Source: Coraliomargarita algicola (GTDB lineage Bacteria > Verrucomicrobiota > Verrucomicrobiia > Opitutales > Coraliomargaritaceae). Taken from it: 64,000 nt of DNA. The notes beneath the pieces were generated by a model that saw only the letters and a list, made by a program, of their open reading frames with translations, had not been told where the DNA came from and did no database searches. Location: positions 2,651,001 to 2,715,000 of the forward strand of contig NZ_CP138858.1 in the NCBI RefSeq assembly GCF_033878955.1, read 5' to 3'. The stretch's first letter is position 1. Each line of letters opens with the position of its first letter. Positions 29,116 to 38,030 of the stretch are shown here, one piece after another. The position numbers were made by a program, and so were the translations under genes.

Positions 29116-29427
29116 TTGATCGAAGAGGAGAAACGCACTAAGGCCTGGATCGGAGATGCCGTCTTGGCACTCTTCGCGCGCGAGTGGATTCTGAAACAAA
29201 CAGACATTTCAGTGAAGCAGCGCGCGGAGGTCTTCATCCAGATGACCTCGAACCAATTTCTCTCCGCTCTAGGCGAGCCCACCGCAATGGAAGCCGAGAT
29301 CGGGCTCGTCTATGAGAGCGAAGGCCTGCAAGCCGCCTTCGATTTCATAGAAGGCAAATTCCTGCCACTATTCATAAAGCGCCGCACCAAGAGCAAGCAA
29401 CCCGGCAGCTATCGGAATAAAAAATAG
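29116..29427 (+). CDS. Mini-RNase III-like protein
   Basis: A 103-residue protein with TTG as the apparent start, since no ATG is in a suitable place. KAWIGDAVLALFAREWIL closely resembles the YIGDAV motif with catalytic Asp of mini-RNase III (MrnC). QRAEVFIQMTSNQFLSAL and EAEIGLVYESEG follow at the expected spacing. The usual C-terminal acidic residue region is shorter than in Bacillus MrnC. It could mature 23S rRNA by family analogy. The basic tail (IKRRTKSKQPGSYRNKK) would suit RNA binding. It is coupled to clpP. Confidence 0.65.
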   Translation: MIEEEKRTKAWIGDAVLALFAREWILKQTDISVKQRAEVFIQMTSNQFLSALGEPTAMEAEIGLVYESEGLQAAFDFIEGKFLPLFIKRRTKSKQPGSYRNKK

Positions 29428-29575
29428 GGGCAAAGAGCCTCTAAAGGCCATAAAATCGCCTAAACTGCGGCCAGAACTGATCTCAATCCTTGCTCCTGAA
29501 GGAACAGGCGACCATATTCGAGGTCTTCTTTCCATTCCGGGCGACCTCGCTCCGGAAATTTTTATTTCCTAAAAA

Positions 29576-30481
29576 ATGCTCTACGACCGCCCGTATATGA
29601 GACAGTCTCCCTCGGAGACCATGCCTCCTAAAACTTCGATGACGACGACACTGATCGTCATCACAGTCGCCGTGTTCGTAATGCAGCAGGTGCTAAACGT
29701 ATTCTTCCCTGGAATGTTTGGGCGCGAGAATCAATTCATGGCCAACTGGTTCAGCCTAAGCGGTCAGAACTTTCAAGAGCTCAAAGTGTGGACCCTACTG
29801 AGCTATGGCTTCATGCACAGCACAGCAGGTTTCTTCCACATCTTCGGTAATATGCTGGGGCTATTTTTCATTGGACGAATCGTCGAACCAGTGATCGGGC
29901 GCGAGCGCTTCCTCGGCCTCTATCTAGCAGGCACTTTGCTCGGCGGATGCGTGTATCTATTCCTCCACTTCAATGAATACGGGTCCGTCGTCGGCGCCTC
30001 TGCCGCAGTGATGGCAATACTAACACTGTTCTGCCTCATTTACCCTGAACGCCCGATCACACTACTAATTTTCTTTATCATCCCCGTAACAGTGAAGCCC
30101 AAATGGGTATTCTGGGGCAGCTTGGCAGTTTCGATTGGCGGCATTCTCTTCTACGAGCTCCCCAACCACTCACACGTAGCACACTCCGCCCACCTCGGCG
30201 GCATGTTGGCCGGAATCCTTTACTTCCGCTACATTCACAACCGCAGCAACAGCTTTTTCTCCCCGAAGAACACACGCACCACCGTGGAGCAGCCCGCTTG
30301 GTTCAAGCGCCGCAAGAAAACCGAAGCGCACATCAGCTACAAAGTCAACCGAAGCAACCGCGACGAGCTACAAAAGGAAGTCGATCGCATTCTTGATAAA
30401 ATTAATGCTTCCGGCTTTGGCTCTCTAACGGATAGCGAGAAACACACTCTTGACCGCGCCAAAGATCTTTTAAGCCGCTAA
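29576..30481 (+). CDS. Rhomboid intramembrane serine protease
   Basis: A 301-residue inner-membrane protease with six helices. The catalytic Ser142 lies in VVGASAAVMA (GxSx) and His206 in HVAHSAHLGG. FFHIFGNMLGLFFIGRIVEPVIG is the second-helix signature, and the L1 WR motif is weakly represented by VWTLLSYGFMH. A basic cytoplasmic C-terminal tail carries a helical segment (RDELQKEVDRILDKINASG) also seen in other bacterial rhomboid relatives. It precedes prc by 9 nt, suggesting a protease operon. Confidence 0.9.
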   Translation: MLYDRPYMRQSPSETMPPKTSMTTTLIVITVAVFVMQQVLNVFFPGMFGRENQFMANWFSLSGQNFQELKVWTLLSYGFMHSTAGFFHIFGNMLGLFFIGRIVEPVIGRERFLGLYLAGTLLGGCVYLFLHFNEYGSVVGASAAVMAILTLFCLIYPERPITLLIFFIIPVTVKPKWVFWGSLAVSIGGILFYELPNHSHVAHSAHLGGMLAGILYFRYIHNRSNSFFSPKNTRTTVEQPAWFKRRKKTEAHISYKVNRSNRDELQKEVDRILDKINASGFGSLTDSEKHTLDRAKDLLSR

Positions 30482-30490
30482 GTTCAGCGC

Positions 30491-32935
30491 ATGTCAGACG
30501 ATACTACCCAATCACGCATGAATAAACGAATTCTCCGCATCGCACTCGTCGCTACGGCGGCCTTCGCTGTCGTCCTTTCGACCAATGCCAAGCTCGACCC
30601 GAGCAAAGAAATGGCCTCACAGACACGCTGGGTCGTCAACACCATCAACGCCCGCCACTACTTACGCGGCACCATGGAACAACTCAATGGGGCCGAAATG
30701 GTCGAAGCATACATCGAGTCCTTCGACTACGGACGCATGTATTTCCTCCGCTCCGAGGTCGACGATTTCATTTTCCGCTTTGGCGACGCCATGGAAGATT
30801 CCTTGCAAAAGGGCAACCTCTACTCCGCCTTTGAAATATACGAAAGCTTCAAACAAAAAGCCGAAGCACGCACCCAGTGGGCATTTGAGCGACTACAACA
30901 GGACTTTGACTTTACCGTAGAAGAAACCTTCACCCCCGACCGTCGCGAAGCAGAATGGCCCGCCTCCCCGGAAGAAGCGGAAGCACTTTGGCTACGTCGC
31001 TTGAAATATGAACTGCTCAATGAAATGCTCTCCCTAGCCTCCGAAGATAAAGAGGACAGCAGCGACACATCATTGACACCGCAAAACCCCGACGTCGCCG
31101 CCCCCGACGATGACGAAGAAGAATTCGACCCCACCAAGCTACTACGCCTAGTGGAAGACCCCGAATTCTACGCGAAAACACTCGACGCAGCCCGCGAGAA
31201 AATCCACCGCCGCTACGAGCGCAACCTAAGCCACACCGTCGCGCGTGAAGCCGCCGAAGTGCAGGAGTCCTTCATCAACGCAATGACTCAGCTCTTCGAT
31301 CCACACTCCACATTTCTCTCCTCGGATACGCTCGAAAGCTTCAACTCTGCCGTGCAAAACTCCTTCGTCGGCATCGGCGCACTCCTGGAAGACGACGACG
31401 GCATTTGCACGATCAAAGAAATCCTCCCCGGTGGTCCCGCGGAGCGCTCGCGCTTACTTGAACCCGAAGACCAAATTCTGGGCGTGGCCCAAGGCGACGA
31501 CGAATTTGAAGACGTCGTCGACATGCAGCTTCGCTACATCGTCCGCAAGATCAAGGGCGAGAAAGGCACGACCGTGCGTCTCCTCATCCACCCCGGCGAT
31601 GCCTCCGACCCTTCCGTACGCAAAATCGTGCCGATCGTCCGCGGCGAAGTTAAACTCACCGCCAACCTCGCCACTGCTAAACTAATCAACGTGCCAGTCG
31701 ACGACTCCGAAACCGTCGCCGTAGGCGTCATTGAACTCCCCTCCTTTTATGGCAATATCGGCGCAGGCGGCACCCTGACCACCACCACCGACGACGTTTC
31801 CGAGCTCATCAACAAGCTGCGCGATGCCGGTGCCGAGGGCATTATTCTCGACCTCCGCATGAATGGTGGCGGCCTACTGAGCGAAGCCGTTCGCCTGACC
31901 GGGCTATTCATCCCAGTCGGTCCGGTGGTGCAGGTACGCGATAGCTCCGGCCGCACCGATGTGCTCTCCGACCGCGACCCCAGCATGCTCTGGGACGGGC
32001 CACTGATCGTGCTCACCTCACGCTTCAGCGCTTCCGCCTCCGAGATTGTAGCCGGCGCCCTGCAGGATAATGACCGCGCGCTCATCGTAGGAAACAGCTC
32101 CACTCACGGAAAAGGCACCGTCCAGGAAGTGTATCATATGAACAATCGTATGCCATTTTCATTCCTGAGAAATACCGAGCCACAAACACGCCCCGTGGCC
32201 ACCAAGATCACGATCAAACAATTCTTCCTCCCTGATGGAAGCTCGACCCAGGTCAAAGGCGTGCCCTCCGATATCGTGCTGCCTTCGGTCAACGAATTTC
32301 TTCCTATCGGCGAAGACGACCTCCCCCACGCCCTCCCTTGGGATCAAGTCGCCCCCGTAGACTGGATCAACAACTGGGCGAAACTAAATGTCGCGAGCCC
32401 CGAAGACCCTGCACTGGTGGAAAAACTGGCAACAGCCAGCCAAGCGCGCCAAGAATCCCTCGAAGAATTTAAATTCTTGAAGAAACAGATCGAATGGCGC
32501 CGCCAGCGCTACGACGAGAAAGCGATTTCAGTCAATCTAAAGCAACGTATCGAGCGCAAGATCCGCGAAAAAGACTACATCGATGAGCTCGACGACACCT
32601 ACGACGCCTTAAGTGAAAACGACTATACGACTGAAGAATTCCTACTCAAAGTCGCCGAGGAACAAGATGCACTCTCCAAGAAGACCCTCGCCGAACCAAT
32701 CAAGGCCATCGCAGAGAATCTCAGTGAAGCGGTAATCGGTGAGAACGGCGCAGGCACCGTTGCCGACGCCGTCGCCGATGCAGTCGAGCCAGAGGACGAG
32801 GAAGAGGAAGATGAACCAACCTACGACATCTACCTACGCGAAAGCGCCCGCATCATGGCCGACTGGATCGAAAGCCTCCAGCAACCGAAGACTGCCACAG
32901 CTTCGACTCAAGTCGAAGCCACTACTCAACAATAA
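30491..32935 (+). CDS. prc: Carboxy-terminal processing protease, Prc/Tsp type (S41A)
   Basis: An 814-residue periplasmic protease. The N-terminal hydrophobic segment (RILRIALVATAAFAVVLSTNA) is a signal or anchor; a start at the internal ATG (MNKR) is also possible. The PDZ domain covers roughly residues 280-360 (SFVGIGALLEDDDGICTIKE). The catalytic dyad is Ser515 in RFSASAS and Lys541 in HGKGTV. The C-terminal DUF3340-type region follows to the end. The Asp/Glu-rich loop (EDEEEEDEP) is unusual but matches other acidic proteins in this window. Its 3' end overlaps the convergent lipoprotein gene by 14 nt. Confidence 0.95.
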   Translation: MSDDTTQSRMNKRILRIALVATAAFAVVLSTNAKLDPSKEMASQTRWVVNTINARHYLRGTMEQLNGAEMVEAYIESFDYGRMYFLRSEVDDFIFRFGDAMEDSLQKGNLYSAFEIYESFKQKAEARTQWAFERLQQDFDFTVEETFTPDRREAEWPASPEEAEALWLRRLKYELLNEMLSLASEDKEDSSDTSLTPQNPDVAAPDDDEEEFDPTKLLRLVEDPEFYAKTLDAAREKIHRRYERNLSHTVAREAAEVQESFINAMTQLFDPHSTFLSSDTLESFNSAVQNSFVGIGALLEDDDGICTIKEILPGGPAERSRLLEPEDQILGVAQGDDEFEDVVDMQLRYIVRKIKGEKGTTVRLLIHPGDASDPSVRKIVPIVRGEVKLTANLATAKLINVPVDDSETVAVGVIELPSFYGNIGAGGTLTTTTDDVSELINKLRDAGAEGIILDLRMNGGGLLSEAVRLTGLFIPVGPVVQVRDSSGRTDVLSDRDPSMLWDGPLIVLTSRFSASASEIVAGALQDNDRALIVGNSSTHGKGTVQEVYHMNNRMPFSFLRNTEPQTRPVATKITIKQFFLPDGSSTQVKGVPSDIVLPSVNEFLPIGEDDLPHALPWDQVAPVDWINNWAKLNVASPEDPALVEKLATASQARQESLEEFKFLKKQIEWRRQRYDEKAISVNLKQRIERKIREKDYIDELDDTYDALSENDYTTEEFLLKVAEEQDALSKKTLAEPIKAIAENLSEAVIGENGAGTVADAVADAVEPEDEEEEDEPTYDIYLRESARIMADWIESLQQPKTATASTQVEATTQQ

Positions 32936-33893
32936 CCAAACGAAAAGGGTGCGGATCACCAGCAACCTGCGAAAGATTGAAATACAGGGTTCGTTCACCC
33001 ATCTGACAGCCGATCAAAACCACCCCCTCATATGCGGGTAGTACATACCTGCCAAACGAGTTAGCAGCGACCACATGAGTGGCATATCCTTGAACATACC
33101 GGTCCAACGTAACCAGGCCATCGCCCTCAAAGGCTTGCCACTCGACTAACCGCGCCTCTGCTTGAGCGGCCGCATCGTCGGCCCGCGCTTTGACTTTCGT
33201 CCACTCGGCGTAGATCCTTTGAAAATCTTTTAGGTACGTGTTCAAAGAGCCCAAATATTCTAAATTCGCCGAGCGCATCGCACCGTCGATCCCGCCAACT
33301 ACCATCACCTCAGTCTTTCTCGTCCAAGATTCAATTAGCGCATCTAAAGCATCAATTCTCTGATGAAGATCCTGCAAGGTCGCATTACCCACGATATTTT
33401 CCACACTTCGCGCCAGCGCAGGAGAACTACTCCGATGCACGCGACCAATCACAGAAGAATACCCATCCGAGCCGCCACCGCCATTACGCGCATAGCTATA
33501 GTCATCTGAGGCATAAGCCGACGAGCGGGAGCCACTCGATACAGTTCGCGTCGAAGTCGTCATACGCGTCGCAGCACTAGGCACTGCTGTCTTCAACTCC
33601 TCCAACGCATCAATCAGCGGCCGATACTCTGGAAGCTCTTGCACACGACCACTGCCGGACAAGATCACCTTCGCCAATGCCTGCTCCTGCGATAAGAGCG
33701 ACCGCACGCTCCCCGTGAGTTTAGGTACGGTATAAAGTTTCGGAGCGCCGCTGAGATAGCGACTCCATGGATCAGTCAAAAGTACATATTCAACTCCCGA
33801 CTCAAAATGACTCACCGACTCATCAACGGATGGTCGACAACCAAGCAGCAGTCCGACGACAAGCAATAGAAAGATATTAATTGTAACGCGCAT
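32922..33893 (-). CDS. Predicted lipoprotein of unknown function
   Basis: A 323-residue protein. The start at 33893 (MRVTINIF) gives a signal peptide with lipobox LLLGC. A Ser/Thr/Gly-rich stretch near residues 120-155 (TRTVSSGSRSSAYASDDYSY) separates an N-terminal domain from a helical C-terminal domain. It is probably exported and lipid-anchored in the envelope. No family is recognised. It is monocistronic and convergent with prc. Confidence 0.65.
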   Translation of the reverse strand: MRVTINIFLLLVVGLLLGCRPSVDESVSHFESGVEYVLLTDPWSRYLSGAPKLYTVPKLTGSVRSLLSQEQALAKVILSGSGRVQELPEYRPLIDALEELKTAVPSAATRMTTSTRTVSSGSRSSAYASDDYSYARNGGGGSDGYSSVIGRVHRSSSPALARSVENIVGNATLQDLHQRIDALDALIESWTRKTEVMVVGGIDGAMRSANLEYLGSLNTYLKDFQRIYAEWTKVKARADDAAAQAEARLVEWQAFEGDGLVTLDRYVQGYATHVVAANSFGRYVLPAYEGVVLIGCQMGERTLYFNLSQVAGDPHPFRLVIVE

Positions 33894-33998
33894 TGCGCCA
33901 GACAAACAAACTGATCTATATTCCGCAAGGAATAGCAGCTAGAACTGCGTACGCAGTGATCCGGCCAATCCTGAGATACTAGATCCTGTCTTCACGTA

Positions 33999-34020
33999 GG
34001 CATCCGACAAGCGGACACGC
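33999..34020. repeat. Dispersed palindromic repeat, copy B (inverted)
   Basis: On the minus strand it reads GCGTGTCCGCTTGTCGGATGCC, differing from the copy at 11873-11893 by one extra base and one substitution. It lies about 17 nt beyond the carA stop codon, on the carA coding strand. Confidence 0.6.
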
Positions 34021-34037
34021 CACAAAATCAGGTCGAA

Positions 34038-35204
34038 TTATCCGTGGTGCTTCGCAACCATGTTGTAGAAATCTACAAAGAGCGCGTCGGCGTCGTTCGG
34101 GCCAGGTGCTGCCTCGGGGTGGTACTGCACGGAAAAGACGGGCTTATCCTTCAAGCGCAGTCCTTCGACAGTGTCGTCGTTGAGATTGATCTCAGTGACA
34201 ATGGCACCCGTTTTTTCCAACTCTTCACGAGTAGAAGCGAATCCGTGGTTCTGCGCCGTGATTGAAACCTTACCGGTCTCCAAATTCTTAACTGGCTGAT
34301 TGCCCCCACGATGACCAAACTTGAGCTTAAAAGTTTTCGCTCCAAGGGCGTGCGTAATGATCTGGTGCCCCAGGCAAATTCCAAAAGTCGGGTAATCCTC
34401 AATCAACTCCTTAACCGTAGCGTGTGCATACTCCACCGCTCCCGGATCTCCGGGACCATTGGACAAGAATACGCAGTCCGGCTTGCAGGACTTAATCTCC
34501 TCCGCTGAAGCAGTGGCGGGAAAGACATGCACATCGAAACCATGGTGCTGCAGCTTGCGGTAGATCGAATACTTCGCACCAAAGTCCATAGCCGCCACCT
34601 TAAAGCGTGGCTTCGCGCTTTTGTCCTCATTCAGCTTCAAATCAGTGCCGACCACTGTAAAGGGGGTCGATTGCTTCATCTCCGGGTCCCAGTGATAAGC
34701 CTCCTTGGCAGTCACTTCCTTAACAAAATCCACCCCGATCAAGCCACCAAATTCCTGCGCACGTTTAACCGCCTCTTCCTCGGAAATATCCTCTGTGGTG
34801 ATACAGGCTTTCAAAGCACCGGAGACGCGCAGCTTCTTAGTGATCGCCCGCGTATCCACCCCTTCGATGCCCGGAATACCCGCTTCTGCCAGATAGTCCT
34901 GGATTGAAATATTGCTTCGCCAGTTGCTGGCAACGGGACTGACCTCACGCACGATGAATCCCTTGACCTTGGGACCGTCCGACTCGACATCGTCCGGGCA
35001 GATTCCATAATTACCGATCTGCACCGCTGTCATTGTAACAATTTGAGAAAAATACGACGGATCGGTCAAAATCTCCTGATAGCCCGTCATACTAGTATTG
35101 AAGCAGGCCTCGCCTACGTTGGTAGCCACAGCGCCAAAAGCGCGGCCACGGAATACGGTTCCGTCTTCAAATGCGATAAGTCCTGTGCGAGTCGTTTTAG
35201 CCAT
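34038..35204 (-). CDS. carA: Carbamoyl-phosphate synthase small subunit
   Basis: A 388-residue glutaminase subunit supplying ammonia to CarB for arginine and pyrimidine synthesis. The start at 35204 (MAKTTRTGLIAFEDGTVFRG) is the family N-terminus; the open frame upstream is not homologous. The class I amidotransferase nucleophile Cys is in FGICLGHQI, and the His/Glu pair is in SVQYHPEAAPGPNDA. carB is not in the window, so the subunits are unlinked here. ArsR lies upstream on the same strand. Confidence 0.97.
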   Translation of the reverse strand: MAKTTRTGLIAFEDGTVFRGRAFGAVATNVGEACFNTSMTGYQEILTDPSYFSQIVTMTAVQIGNYGICPDDVESDGPKVKGFIVREVSPVASNWRSNISIQDYLAEAGIPGIEGVDTRAITKKLRVSGALKACITTEDISEEEAVKRAQEFGGLIGVDFVKEVTAKEAYHWDPEMKQSTPFTVVGTDLKLNEDKSAKPRFKVAAMDFGAKYSIYRKLQHHGFDVHVFPATASAEEIKSCKPDCVFLSNGPGDPGAVEYAHATVKELIEDYPTFGICLGHQIITHALGAKTFKLKFGHRGGNQPVKNLETGKVSITAQNHGFASTREELEKTGAIVTEINLNDDTVEGLRLKDKPVFSVQYHPEAAPGPNDADALFVDFYNMVAKHHG

Positions 35205-35294
35205 GTTAGCGCAGCAGCCAAACGAGAATCCAGCGCCATGCAATTCAAAAGCTAAAACGGATGCCACGAGTTTCCACTTTTTTAAGTCGAAAAA

Positions 35295-35606
35295 TTAGCT
35301 CAGCACCTCCCCCAACTGCGTGCGCACCAACGCTGCAGCCTCTAAATCGATCCAGTAAATCATATCGCGGCATTTTTTCTCATTGGTAATAATCCCTGCC
35401 TGGCGGAGTATGCGTAAATGATGTGACGTAGCTGGTTGCGACAGCCCAATCCGCTCTGCAATGGTTGAGACATTGCAGGCATTATCACAGGTGGGCTCAG
35501 TCGGCAAAATGCGTAAGATCTGCAAACGCACAGGGTCCCCCAGCGCCCACAGCTGCTTCGCAAGCACATCGATCTCCACATTTGTTTTCACTGATGCCAT
35601 TGACAT
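35295..35606 (-). CDS. ArsR/SmtB-family transcriptional regulator
   Basis: A 103-residue winged-helix repressor. LWALGDPVRLQILRIL and the recognition helix GLSQPATSHHLRILRQAGI are diagnostic. The cysteine pair TCDNACN in the alpha3 region resembles the ELCVCDL metal-binding box of ArsR/SmtB sensors, so metal or thiol sensing is possible. It diverges from kamA across a ~80-bp spacer that contains a small palindrome, suggesting control of itself and perhaps kamA. Confidence 0.88.
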   Translation of the reverse strand: MSMASVKTNVEIDVLAKQLWALGDPVRLQILRILPTEPTCDNACNVSTIAERIGLSQPATSHHLRILRQAGIITNEKKCRDMIYWIDLEAAALVRTQLGEVLS

Positions 35607-35614
35607 ATTTAAGT

Positions 35615-35626
35615 ATGTAGATACAT
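35615..35626. promoter_or_regulatory. Candidate ArsR operator between arsR and kamA
   Basis: ATGTA-GA-TACAT, a 12-bp palindrome in an AT-rich stretch 9 bp upstream of the arsR start, where ArsR-family repressors usually bind. Position and symmetry are seen; function is inferred. Confidence 0.4.
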
Positions 35627-35685
35627 CAACTCGTCAACTACCGAAGAATCGCTTTTCTTAACTTCTAGCCCGATCTGCTTAAAAA

Positions 35686-36873
35686 ATGTATCCAAACGAC
35701 TCACTCGAAAACTGGCATCAAGGCCAAGGCCTCTGGGCGGATGTGCCCGCCGAGGACTGGAATAGCTGGAAATGGCAGCTTAAAAACCGCCTCACCAAGC
35801 TGGAGCATCTGGAAAAATACATGAAACTGACCGCCGACGAGCGGGCAGGCTGCCTCTTTGCCAAAGACAAACTGGCACTGGCGATCACCCCTTATTTCTT
35901 CAACTTGATAGATCGCAACGATCCAAACTGCCCGGTGCGGCGGCAAGTCATCCCCCGCGCAGGCGAAATGCACACTGCCCCAGAGGAAATGCTGGATCCT
36001 GTGGGTGAAGAAAATACGAAGCCAGTCGATGGCATCGTGCATCGCTATCCCGACCGCGTGCTCTTCCTGGTGACGGATCGCTGCGCCTCTTATTGCCGCT
36101 ACTGCACGCGCAGTCGACTGGTCTCGAATGCGCAGGATTACAACTTCCACCCAGAGTTCGAAAGCGGTCTCGAATACATCCGCTCGCATCCCGAAATTCG
36201 CGACGTCCTGCTCAGTGGCGGCGATCCGCTGCTACTATCCGACCGCAAGCTGGACCACCTACTGGGCGAGTTGCGTAAAATCCCGCATGTCGAGTTCATC
36301 CGCATCGGTTCGCGCATCCCGGTATTTTTACCACAGCGCATCACGCCAGAACTGTGCGAGATTTTCAAAAAGCATGGCCCGATCTGGATGAGCATACATG
36401 TCAACCATCCAAACGAGTGCACCCATACCCTGCGTAATGCCTGCGAACAATTAACCTATGCGGGCGTGCCTATCGGCAATCAATCCGTGCTACTGCGTAA
36501 TGTGAACGACGATGCCGAGGTCATGAAATCACTCATTCATCGGCTACTGATGATGCGGGTGCGGCCCTACTACCTGTATCAGTGTGACCTAATCACAGGC
36601 AGCGCACATCTCCGCGCCGACCCACGCAAAGGCATCGAAATCATCCGCAGTCTCAGAGGACACACGACTGGCTACTCCATCCCACAGTTTGTCATCGATG
36701 CACCAGGAGGCGGCGGCAAGATCCCGATCAATCCCGACTACATCAAAGAGGTTACCGATGAAGCCATCGTGATGCGCAACTTTAGTGGCGATGAATACCG
36801 CTACCCGCTCACGTCTGACGCCAACATTCCAAATGACGTAAATGCACCGGAACTCGAAACGATTTTGATGTAA
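35686..36873 (+). CDS. kamA: Lysine 2,3-aminomutase (radical SAM)
   Basis: A 395-residue PLP- and SAM-dependent enzyme converting L-lysine to beta-lysine. The radical-SAM cluster cysteines are 133, 137 and 140 (DRCASYCRYCTRS). SGGDPLLL binds SAM, and the PLP lysine lies in GGGGKIPINPDY. It has the KamA N-terminal region (VPAEDWNSWKWQLKNRL), longer than that of EpmB. In marine bacteria KamA usually works with AblB to make the osmolyte N-epsilon-acetyl-beta-lysine; ablB is not adjacent. It is divergent from an ArsR regulator. Confidence 0.92.
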   Translation: MYPNDSLENWHQGQGLWADVPAEDWNSWKWQLKNRLTKLEHLEKYMKLTADERAGCLFAKDKLALAITPYFFNLIDRNDPNCPVRRQVIPRAGEMHTAPEEMLDPVGEENTKPVDGIVHRYPDRVLFLVTDRCASYCRYCTRSRLVSNAQDYNFHPEFESGLEYIRSHPEIRDVLLSGGDPLLLSDRKLDHLLGELRKIPHVEFIRIGSRIPVFLPQRITPELCEIFKKHGPIWMSIHVNHPNECTHTLRNACEQLTYAGVPIGNQSVLLRNVNDDAEVMKSLIHRLLMMRVRPYYLYQCDLITGSAHLRADPRKGIEIIRSLRGHTTGYSIPQFVIDAPGGGGKIPINPDYIKEVTDEAIVMRNFSGDEYRYPLTSDANIPNDVNAPELETILM

Positions 36874-36875
36874 TC

Positions 36876-38030
36876 CTAAAAATAGACTACCAGGGCATTA
36901 CGCCATTGGGTATCATCCTGCGCATTACCATCCCCCACATCATTATCAAAACTTTTGTTGTAGGAAAACTCAAAGCCTAAGAGATCCGTTAAGCGCACAC
37001 GAATCGCCGCAGAAAAGACATAGTTAAACTGGTCCGTATCATCGGGATTCCAGTAGTAATTGAACTTCTGCACGAGTGAGGTGCGCTTCAACGGACTCCA
37101 CGTAGCTTCCTGGAAAACATTCACCAGCGAATTAAGCCCGGAGCGGGTATCTTCATAATTCGCATCGAGCTCTTCTACCCCGCCGCCACCGCCAAACAAT
37201 ATATCAAATTGGCTGGTGGGCTTGTAACGATAGCCAATACCGACCAACTCCTGCGCCTCACGATCGATCCCTTTAATTTGGTCCGCTCGGTAGCCCATCG
37301 CATTCTGCACAAACCAGTTATCCCAGAAAGTGCGACGATACAAGAACTCCCCATCGTATTTATCCGTCGACTTATACTCCGTGCCATTCGCCCTTTCGGT
37401 TTGGCGATAGGTGTAAGAGCCGGAAAAACGATAATAATTCAAACTCTGCTTAGGCTTAATCTCCAGTTTGCCCGTTGCATAGCTCTGCGCCCATCGACTA
37501 TCTCCACGACTCAAATTCACCCCCAGCCGCACATTCCCCGACCACGAATCAGGCGTTTTGAAGTTTTTCAAAGTCTCCAACACCTTGCGCTCCTCAGCAT
37601 TCGCCAGCGCTTCTTGCTCCGAACGTTCCTCGACCGCAACAGCCTTAGCCACAGCCTTTTTCGCCGCCTGTTCTGCAGCCTGATCAGCCACTTTGTCGGT
37701 GGGCTTAACGGCTTCGCTAGATTGCGGTTCCTGTCGTGGCTTTCCGCGCGCCGCAGTCAACTTCTCGGCTGGCTTAGCGCGTGCTCGATCCACAGCCGTG
37801 GATTTCCCCTCCACGCCCTGCAACTTCACCGAAACAACATGCTTACGATCAAGCTTAAGCTCTCCTAAGAGCGATGAATTCAAAACAAGCACCGCATCCG
37901 TCGATTCGGGCGAAATCTCACCAATCAGCTGCTCACCACTATCCAGCGCCACAACAGAAGGCGTCGCCCCCACAGTGGAAAGGCTTAATATCAACAGAAC
38001 GGGGGTGAAATAGTTTTTTAAAACACTCAT
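36876..38030 (-). CDS. DUF481 (YdiY-like) outer-membrane beta-barrel protein
   Basis: A 384-residue exported protein. The signal peptide ends near VGATPS. Residues 25-75 form a small beta domain (VALDSGEQLIGEISPESTDAVL). A Lys/Ala/Glu-rich, probably helical linker follows (AEQAAKKAVAKAVAVEERSE). The C-terminal 220 residues are DUF481: SWSGNVRLGVNLSRGDS, alternating aromatic strands, and a terminal aromatic ending VVYF typical of outer-membrane barrels. It overlaps the RNase Y stop codon by 4 nt (ATGA). Confidence 0.85.
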   Translation of the reverse strand: MSVLKNYFTPVLLILSLSTVGATPSVVALDSGEQLIGEISPESTDAVLVLNSSLLGELKLDRKHVVSVKLQGVEGKSTAVDRARAKPAEKLTAARGKPRQEPQSSEAVKPTDKVADQAAEQAAKKAVAKAVAVEERSEQEALANAEERKVLETLKNFKTPDSWSGNVRLGVNLSRGDSRWAQSYATGKLEIKPKQSLNYYRFSGSYTYRQTERANGTEYKSTDKYDGEFLYRRTFWDNWFVQNAMGYRADQIKGIDREAQELVGIGYRYKPTSQFDILFGGGGGVEELDANYEDTRSGLNSLVNVFQEATWSPLKRTSLVQKFNYYWNPDDTDQFNYVFSAAIRVRLTDLLGFEFSYNKSFDNDVGDGNAQDDTQWRNALVVYF

